In this document: piece by piece, positions 56,571 through 64,000 of the stretch
Layout of the letters: each line of letters opens with the position of its first letter
How positions within the stretch are numbered: position 1 is the first letter of the stretch
Origin: Toxorhynchites rutilus septentrionalis
Taxonomy: Eukaryota; Arthropoda; Insecta; Diptera; Culicidae
DNA: 64,000 nucleotides
Assembly (NCBI RefSeq): GCF_029784135.1
Contig: NC_073746.1
Span: 61,974,097 to 62,038,096 of the forward strand
Reading direction: 5' to 3'
Position numbers and translations under genes: made by a program
Notes under the pieces: model-generated
Seen by the model: only the letters and a program-made list of their open reading frames with translations
Told to the model about the DNA's origin: nothing
Database searches by the model: none

Positions 56571-56790
56571 GATTATTCTTCAGAACAAGGTTTTTCGTAT
56601 CCTATATTGGATGCATAAAACCTTGTGCCTCCAACGTAACGCTCTCGTTTTCGAAGTCCCCCAAATATACATTTATTCATTCATTCAGAATGGATTTAGG
56701 TTCAACTTCAAACAAATGATCTCTAAATCAACGATAGTCCTACGTCACCCTTGCGGTTATACCATAGATATAACCCACTTCCTGTTTTTT

Positions 56791-57575
56791 CCTCTTCGCG
56801 CACCCATGGATATATGCCAACATTACCATTCAAGATCGTATTGTGGGATTTCATGTCATTCCCGGTCTTTTATATCCGGAAGTCACCATCCTCGATTCCA
56901 AAATGGCATCGGAAAGCCCATAAATATTTTTAATATTTTTTAGCATCCAACACTACCATCAGCAAACCGGAAGTTGGAATAAGATTATATCTTATATTAT
57001 GGAATATACGTTCATATATTTTCGATAAAACATAGGACAAAGATGATTTGTATGTTTTGAAACTAAACTGTAATTAATTAAACTAGTCATTAATGTTCAA
57101 CAGTCCGAATCAGCAAAAAGTCAGGTGTTGCCACGTTACAAAAGTATTTGAGTGACAACAAGCCAATCTAACTATAAATTATTCTCCAACTGATGATTCT
57201 TGATTTTGATTTTATTATAACATCGTTCAATTTTGTGTGCTTTATTCATGAAAACGCAAAAAAAGTGTTTGTAGTGAGTCAAAACATTGTTACGTCACAC
57301 TGGAATAGATCGTATACTTTTCGTGACGTGACAACAACTTCTGGAGACAGTCGTTACTCCTCTATTTGTGGACCGATCTTAACTAAATTTTGTGGGTTGT
57401 TGACCTTCATTGTTTGCTCAGAGAAACCCGAGTATAAAAATGTTTGAACCTATGTTCATCTGATAAACTATAAAAATGCTCTATTTTTGTGACGTGACAA
57501 CGCTTCAAAATACCTGTTTTTCAAATGCTTGTTTCTCATAAATTACAAAATGAAACGTAGGTCCACTCACGGCTC
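56791..57575. other. No gene; repeat-derived pieces
   Basis: ATTCCAAAATGGCATCGGAA at about 56896 matches about 21217. CATTGTTACGTCACAC and CGTGACGTGACAAC near 57285 and 57320 belong to the GTGACGTGACAAC family. No coding content is supported. Confidence 0.5.
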
Positions 57576-57975
57576 TTCAAACAAGCATTTAATCACCCAT
57601 TCAATGGTATATAGACATTGAAGTTTGGTTAGGCACATTGAGGTTTTAGGGTGCAATAAATATTTCTAAGGTGGTTAGACACTCCTCCTGCTCTCTAAGG
57701 ATGGGCTGTCATACAAATGAAACACAAATTTCTTACTCGAGAATTAATAAGCAAATGAAACCATGTGGAGGTTTTAGAGTGCAATAAATGTTTTTCCGGT
57801 GATTAGATACTCCTCCCTCTTCTCTAAGGGGGGGGAGGGGCTGCCATACAAATGAAACACAAATTTCTGCATTACTCGAGAATTAATCATGCAAATGAAA
57901 CCAAATTTGCCATATTGAGGTTTTAGGGTGCAATAAATGTTTCTATGACGATTCTCCGCCCCCTTCTCTAAGGGG
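57576..57975 (-). repeat. Imperfect tandem array, reverse copy of the 4330-5125 array
   Basis: TGAGGTTTTAGGGTGCAATA, AGACACTCCTCC, ATACAAATGAAACACAAATT and CTCGAGAATTAAT recur in about three units of 110-145 bases. They are the reverse complement of the units at 4330-5125. Confidence 0.8.
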
Positions 57976-57979
57976 GGTA

Positions 57980-58270
57980 AATGTTTGAAGGTATTGGTAA
58001 CAAAAAACAATTTTGAGCGGGACGAAGTTTGCTGGGTCAACTAATGAAAAAATAAAAAAATACCAGTCTAATGTTCTGCGATAATGAACAAAATTACCAC
58101 TTTTTACGAAAATCTGAGAACCACTATATCGGTTTGGCATGGAATGACTATATAGTTATAAGAAAAAGGAGTGCGTTTTTTCACCTGAAAATCCATTTCC
58201 ACTTTCGAACAAAGATCAGTTTCGTTAGCGCAAACATCAAATGGACTAACAACGCATTTTCCTTCATAGA
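57980..58270 (-). repeat. Dispersed AT-rich repeat, inverted relative to 51010-51550
   Basis: It shares GAGCGGGACGAAGTTTGC, GAGAACCACTATATCGGTTT and GGCATGGAATG with the inverse of 51240-51430, and CATCAAATGGACTAAC with about 608. There is no coding capacity. Confidence 0.6.
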
Positions 58271-59518
58271 TTTCCGAAAATTTTCAATCGTTATGTTTGG
58301 TTGAAATATGTACAATATTTTTATGGGAGGAGAAAAGGGTGTCAAACCATCGTAGAAACATTTCTCGGACCCAAAAACCCTCACGTGCCACCATATGCTT
58401 TTTTTCGATACTGAGGCAAGTTAAAAAAAAGCAATAGTTCTCTATATAACATGTAACAGATGGTCATTTGCATAGAAATATTTAGACTTATTTTAATTTA
58501 TTTCTAGACAAGTGTCCACAAGGCATCCCTCCTCCCTTTCTGATTGCATTACGTAATATTTGAATAATTGAATGATCCCATAAACCTCGTTAGTGGCCGT
58601 TTTGAGTGACTCTACTCTGACATGAAAGCGTTTAAAATAGTATTCTTGATGTTATTGTTTCGTATATTAATTCGTAGTATGTAGTATCCATTTTGCATAT
58701 ATCAGACCACTCCCCGACATCTCACGTGTACCAAAACCACTTTTTTCTAATAGTTTATATGTAATTCCTTCAATTTAGTGTTTCATGAATCTTCGAAAGA
58801 TCTAGTGTGAATCTTTATCGTTTATCGAAAGTCATCTGTCATACCTTGTACATGCTGCAAACAGATTTCAATTTAGTGATTTAGTAATTTTTAAAGATAA
58901 CTTTCATGTTAAACTTCGAAAAATTCGTTTCAACTTACCCCGGTATACCTTATATAGATGATGAGCAATTCCATGCCAAATAGGCCGGCCGTTAACTCGA
59001 TCCTCTCGGTCCTTTTTTTTTTTTTGAAACTTGGTACTTATGATGTAAACTACCTCAAATCACAATTTTCATCGCCATTAGGCCAATTTAAATTACGACT
59101 GATTTTTTAAAAGGGTGTATTGAAAATCATTGATATTTTTTTCAAAGCATCGTCACTCAAAATCTAGATGTTTGATTGGAATATGATGTTTGGAAAAGTT
59201 GTTGGAAAATCAGTTGAATATTTGAAAAAAATAACATTTCAAATACACGGTTAAAAAATCTCGAGAACGGTTGATTGTAGGATAAAATGTTTTATATTGG
59301 TTTTCATGTTGAATTGCATGTAGATTCTATTTTTCATGTCACTTTTCTTAAATAGTCACGATTTCACAAAGTATTGTAATTTCATAAATTTTCAAAAATT
59401 CATATCTCCATTTTGATGAGTCCGACACGGCACCATTAAACGTCAAAGTTTGTAAAATTAGATGTATTTTCCAATAAAAAAATATTAGAAGGTTGTGCTC
59501 AAGACACGACCGCATTTG
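58271..59518. other. No gene recognised
   Basis: AT-rich. A phrase near 58965-58985 (AGCAATTCCATGCCAAATAG) recalls the CATTCCATGCCAA word of the neighbouring repeat family. Nothing else is supported. Confidence 0.5.
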
Positions 59519-61393
59519 TGACGTAGAACTACGCTGTAGTTTAATTCAAGTCGCTTGTTTATAACTGTGGATATTATTTTATAATGCTACGAAAATTTTG
59601 AAATAACCGTTCTACCAGTTTGGTCGCCCTGAAATGTTTTTCATTGTAGAATCATTCGACTATAATTGTTTGATGATTTATTCTTGTGCTCACAGAACAA
59701 TACATGCTCGAGATAAGCGCAGCTGGCAAGCGAAACCAAATCACACACAAAATTTCAGAACAACATTTACTTTCCTGGTGACTAAATAAACGAAATAAAC
59801 TCTCTGTTAATCTCAACAACCTCGAAAAGAGTAGCACTGCTTCATGATCAAGATTAGCGCAAATGCAATCCTAGTTGAAAGCAGTTTTGCGACTGGCACA
59901 CGAGCCCGAATAAATTAATAACTTAATATGACTTATTCAACAGCTTGGTATTCCCCAAATAATTTTTTGGTGCACAACCTTAATACCTGCTTCACCATAG
60001 CGTCAGTTCAATGCATTGATGCAATGTCAAAGGCACTAACGAAGCTTTTATGATGACAGAACACAAACAATGATAACTGCTTGGCAAAAGGCTGAATATT
60101 TGACTCAGCAGAGATTCATTACTAATACCCTAGCGTAAATAATTCCCTCCCGCTATCTCCCCTCCTTGTTTATAATTATCACTACAAATGGGGTTTCAGC
60201 GTAGCGAAGATGCACTATTTTTACGTACGGGTTATGAAGCACGCACGTACACACACAAATATCCGTATATCGATGGCTTGAAGCAACTAAATATACATAC
60301 ACTTATCTCTGTTTTACGCTCTTCTCAACAGAAGCGTTATCGGTTAATATTGCCAGACTAGATTAGCTTAGCTGTCATTCTTTGTAGAGAGAGTTTTCCA
60401 ACCGTTTTGCGAATCCAAATCAATGACAAAATTCCAGAACATTTATTTTCTTGGTGAGCTGACGATAGCTTAGCTTGATAATTCCCCACACAATTGTGTA
60501 GCTCAAAACATTAATGCAATGGCGTCAGTTTGATGCAATGATTGCAATGCCAGATACATTAGCGAGTGAGTAATTTGGTCGTGTCCGCTGCTCTGTCCGA
60601 AACGAAGACATGTGATGACGCAAAACAAGGAAGAACAAACGATTCATTGTTTCGTATCTAGAACGATACTGATACGATACTTTCCTTCCTATCCATGTCT
60701 TAAAGAGACTTTAAACTTCTTCAGTTCATTTGTCTCTAGCCTTCAAAAAGGCCTTTGGAAATCTCTACTCTTTCCTCATATTACTCCTCCACTCCCATTG
60801 CCTTGAGAAAACCATTCGATCCCTCGCCATCCAGCGCGCCCAGCAACGATGTTGTTCAGTCGATTTCCTCACGAAGAATGAAAGTTTGCCTTCTTCTTCT
60901 TCTTTCTTTGTTTTTAAGAGGCTTTAAACTTTGCAGCTCATTCGCCTCTAATCAAGTTTGCCTCAGCGAGATCCACTGTTTATACTCTAGGCAAACATTC
61001 CCCTTCGTTCTTCTTATTTTCCTTTGTTCACGGAGATTTTACATCTTACGGTTTCCCCTTCGTTGCTCGTCGATAAGTTGCTCGTTATTAAAAGCTCTGT
61101 TCGGGAAAGCAAACAAATGGACAGAACAAATGTATAAGGAAATGGAAATGATTCCAATTTTCATCAATTTAAACCATATTCAGACTATGGGATTTTAATG
61201 TATAGCGTATTTATATTGGAATTTCCGATTCATTTAGTATGTAAATCGCCAGAATCCGTTCACGCCAAAAATAGTTATAAACGTTAACTTTATTCCATTA
61301 AAACGTGACCTGTTTTCTGATTTTGCACCCTTAATGAAAGACGTATACGTTGACGAAAGACGATGAAAGACGTTTTGACGTAGAACTACGTCA
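59519..61393 (+). repeat. Long noncoding dispersed repeat, copy 2
   Basis: It starts TGACGTAGAACTACG (59519 onward) and ends AGAACTACGTCA (61382-61393), so both ends carry the same inverted word. The interior follows the copy at 34490-39310: AAATAAACGAAATAAACTCT, CCTCGAAAAGAGT, AAATGGGGTTTCAGCGTA, CTCTTCTCAACAGAAGCG, CGAAACGAAGACATGTGATG, GACAGAACAAATGTATAAGG. It also shares CAGCAACGATGTTGTTC near 60840 with the family at 5560 and 53766. No protein is readable. Confidence 0.75.
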
Positions 61394-62641
61394 AAATTCA
61401 AAAAATTATCGAAGGGCTGGTGTTTTGAGATATAAAAGCTTTTAATACAAAATTTTATTTGTGAGTAAGATTTTTTGACAGTGTATTTAAAATGTTTTTA
61501 AAGATCAATAATTTTGAATACGCCCTTTTCAAAAATCAGTCGTAATTTAAATTGGTCAAGAACAAGAGTCTTACGACACACTGGCTGAATTTTATATGGG
61601 GAATCATTAGATCTCTTTGTGTATTGTGTATAGTCACAAAATTTCATCGTCGCAGATAAACATAAATCCAAAAGCAAACAGTTTAGTATTGTATCTTTGT
61701 ATGCATGCAAGTTCAGTTTATGATTCTCAGGTAATCTCGGGCCTTTCCTTTCCGCTAAATTTGAAGGAACCAAGCACAAGTTTATCCCAAGGCGAACGAC
61801 TCGAAATCACTGCGGACTGAAAAACCTCCCGAAGAATACAATTAAAATTTGTATCACCAATATATTGTATTGATCCAATTTCGGCAGCGGCGGCGGAGCC
61901 TTTCCAATCTCCCTCCGCCGTGAGCCGAAACTGCGAATAATTATCATCATTCCGCTTTGCATAATTAAACTCACTTACGGTCCCGCTCTTTATCCGCGAA
62001 CCGTGAAGATCTCCTACATCGGGCATTGAGAAGCTCTGCCGGCTTGATGAAGAAATGAAATGTGATGTCCGATATTTTTATCGCTCACCTCCCCTGGCAT
62101 CTCCCTGGGTGACTGACTTCCCCGCCCGCGCTCGAGTCGGTAACTTGAATGGCTATATAGAAATGATAAGGACGCCAAATGGGCTGATTACTTTGGAATT
62201 GTTCTTCACAACGTTCAATCGTCACGGAGCGCTGGGTATCATCGGTGTTTTCAGCGGTTCAGAGTTCGATGAAACGAATTCAGTTGGATTCTGATGTCTT
62301 TAATTGAAAAACAAATGTTATTTTAGATTAAGCCGATCAGACTTCTCGACGATAAAGATTAGAAGGAAGCATGCGTCGTTATATTAATTAAATGATTGCA
62401 GAGCTTGAAAACGCATCCAGGTCTGATGTTTAAGCCACTTATGATTATTTCATTCGGTTTGAATGCTTCAATCAAGCTTATGTTTTCACGTGCATTGGAT
62501 GATGTTTTTTTTTTCTTTTCAGCTCTGCCCGAAATTCCCTTCGTTGGAAGATAGGAATGGATTGGTGTTGTTTCGTGATTCTGGCACTTCTGCGAAAATA
62601 TTTGTGTTAAGTTTGTAGTTCAACATGATGCAGATTCAAAT
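61394..62641. other. Region downstream of the CUB gene; no separate gene recognised
   Basis: It will hold the 3' UTR of the minus-strand gene, but I cannot place its poly-A site with confidence. The part 61730-62290 is GC-richer with open frames on both strands (61727-62026 minus, 62055-62294 plus) whose content I do not recognise. Confidence 0.45.
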
Positions 62642-64000
62642 TCACGTACCGTTGAAATCGACAATACTCGGAGAGTATTCCAGTGGCGAAATTGGTTCGA
62701 ACATCTGCTGGTTTCTTTGCGACTTCGGAACCAGACTGGTGTTGAGGGCATCTCTGTGGGATTCGTTTAGTTCTGCGGCCCAAGGGTTGACCGTCGCGTT
62801 TTCGTAGGCTAACAATAGGAAAGATACCTTCTAAATTAAAATAAAGTTTATTGAATAGTTCGGTTACTGTACCATATTCAGTACTACGATCGCTGTATGG
62901 ATCCCCGGTTGGGAATAAACTTGGAACTATTTGATGCGGTGAAGGGAACATCGAGATATCGAATTCTTTCTTCTTCAACTCGCCACGGTCTTCGTCCTGC
63001 GTGTCACGACTCAGCATAGACATTCTGCAAAACATAAAAATGATTTAAACTACAGAAATAACTTCTCAAACATAATAAGACGCCCCAATACCTCCTGTAA
63101 TCCTTGAAGAAATCGATCTTCCAAATGCTGTACAGGACGAAGAGGAACGCCGCCACGATACACAAGCTTATCGTCAGCCAGATCAACAGAACAGACGAAT
63201 TCTCGGGCATTTGGTACACCTCGATTCCCAGCTCCGCAAGCGCCATCGAGCCGAATTCGGTCCACATTTGCTCGAGATTAGCCTCGCTGAGTTGATACTC
63301 CGGTTCCGGTGCCTCGGTAGTGGTCAGCGGTATGAAGCCTTTCATTTTCAATTTACCCTTGTCGTCCATTCCAAACCCTTCCGGTTCGTCCTCGACCTCC
63401 GGGACGATCGGTCTCAGCGGAGTGGCAAATCGTAGCGTTACACATTCTTCGTACTTTGGCCAGGTGTCCGGGCACTTTTGAGCGTGGATTCGAATATCAT
63501 CCGGTCTGGAAAGAATACTTACACAGCACTCAACATTTATAAATTATGCTTCGCACATACCGACTTGGTTTATATTTTAACTGGTTTTGCTCGATGAATG
63601 CGTTGGTACTGTTTGATAGGGCCATTCTGACGAGAGACCAGGTTTCGGAGGACTGAGACATCGCAGGGCTCAGAGAGATCTCCTTCCGAGCCCACTGCAG
63701 TTCGTCTTGAGGAACAATCATCTCCGTTGTGGTTGGAGTCGTCGGCGTGGCCATAGTTCCAAATGGGCTGTACGATAGCCGAAATCCTTGATGCGTCTGA
63801 GGTTCCGATCCGTTATGTTGGGACACAAAATGAACCGAGAAAGTTGTAGTGTGGGGAACAAGAAAACGCATAGGTTCTTTGATCGTTCCTGTTAGAACTG
63901 GACCCTTCTCGTCTTCGTCTTCTACCGATCCACCACGGATGTACAGGAAATCCGTTTGATGGTCCAAATCAACACTATGTACCATTATCTGCACCCCTAT
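62642..64000 (-). CDS. CUB-domain single-pass membrane protein, 3' part (four exons)
   Basis: Likely a cell-surface receptor or adhesion-type protein; its ligand is unknown. Minus-strand exons: 64000(partial)-63561, 63505-63092, 63024-62873 and 62808-62642 with TGA at 62644-62642. All donors are GT, all acceptors AG, and phases match across all three introns (55, 67 and 64 bases). The first exon has the end of a CUB domain (VDLDHQTDFLYIRGG, later TTTFSVHFVSQHNGSEP and GFRLSYSPFG). A spacer follows with Asn-X-Ser/Thr sites (NGS, NST, NSS) and cysteines near KCPDTWPKYEEC. A transmembrane helix (VLLIWLTISLCIVAAFLFVL, about 63120-63194) precedes a basic KIDFFKDYRR stop-transfer and a tail of about 100 residues ending SPLEYSPSIVDFNGT. 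The N-terminus lies beyond the window. I recognise the domain but not the ortholog. Confidence 0.88.

Larger units (their letters stand above)
53766..56790 (-). repeat. Palindrome-marked repeat family, expanded copy
   Basis: The copy is the reverse of 5560-6560: GACGTAGGACTACGTC at 53766-53781, CGAAAACGAAAGCGTTACGC near 53817, and at the other end the half-site AGTCCTACGTCA (56736-56747), followed by GGTTATACCATAGATATAAC. It is three times longer than the short copy because interior modules are reiterated. Outer boundaries beyond about 56790 are uncertain. Confidence 0.8.

Noticed and set aside
61727..62294. Open frames on both strands downstream of the CUB gene as candidate exons
   Set aside because: The frames overlap on opposite strands, have no recognised domain, and I found no splice signals linking them to the neighbouring gene.

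Overview
The window looks like nuclear DNA of a culicine mosquito, most likely Aedes. The reasons are a nuclear tRNA-Asn(GUU) and tRNA-Ala(UGC), a short-intron metazoan gene at the right edge, and a very dense load of transposons of types known from mosquitoes: IR/DR Tc1 elements, a DD37E (ITmD37E) element, mariners, BEL/Pao, tRNA-derived SINEs ending in GAA repeats, and TTAA and TA MITEs. The species assignment is inference.

Only one protein-coding host gene is well supported. It is the 3' part of a CUB-domain, single-pass membrane protein on the minus strand (62642 to beyond 64000), in four exons with phase-consistent introns of 55, 67 and 64 bases. The two tRNA genes (5442-5515 plus, 41542-41613 minus) fold completely.

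Layout. 1-518: end of a Tc1 element. 2953-5343: a 2.4 kb element with about 26-base inverted ends, carrying a nested pogo-like MITE and a tandem array. 5442: tRNA-Asn. 5.56-6.56 kb: one copy of a repeat family marked by a GACGTAG/CTACGTC palindrome. 7.2-8.0 kb: a 5'-truncated non-LTR retrotransposon with target duplications. 8.0-12.0 kb: mariner and DD37E relics plus a pogo-like MITE. 12.36-13.34 kb: two TTAA MITEs head to head. 16.99-19.40 kb: a Tc1 element split by a complete mariner-like element. 19.4-21.1 kb: a duplicated repeat with a 15-17 base minisatellite. 23.8-24.1 kb: a Tc1 relic. 26.03-26.95 kb: an internally deleted Tc1. 27.39-34.10 kb: a complete BEL/Pao retrotransposon with a 5-base target duplication, two almost identical LTRs, a SINE inside the right LTR, and a broken gag-pol. 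34.5-39.3 kb: a long noncoding repeat with a mariner relic. 39.4 kb: a foldback MITE. 41.5 kb: tRNA-Ala. 43.9-44.9 kb: a nearly 1 kb palindrome abutting a reverse transcriptase relic. 48.2-49.7 kb: a full-length Tc1 copy. 50.7-53.3 kb: SINEs and AT-rich repeats. 53.8-56.8 kb: a second, expanded copy of the palindrome-marked family with a 710-base higher-order array. 57.6-61.4 kb: further repeat copies. 62.6-64 kb: the CUB gene.

The genes do not form a pathway. The window is a record of nested insertions between sparse host genes. I found no previously undescribed functional system. The most informative items are the young but disabled BEL element, the nested and head-to-head insertions, the large palindrome, the 710-base array, and two well-spaced TATA/initiator pairs.
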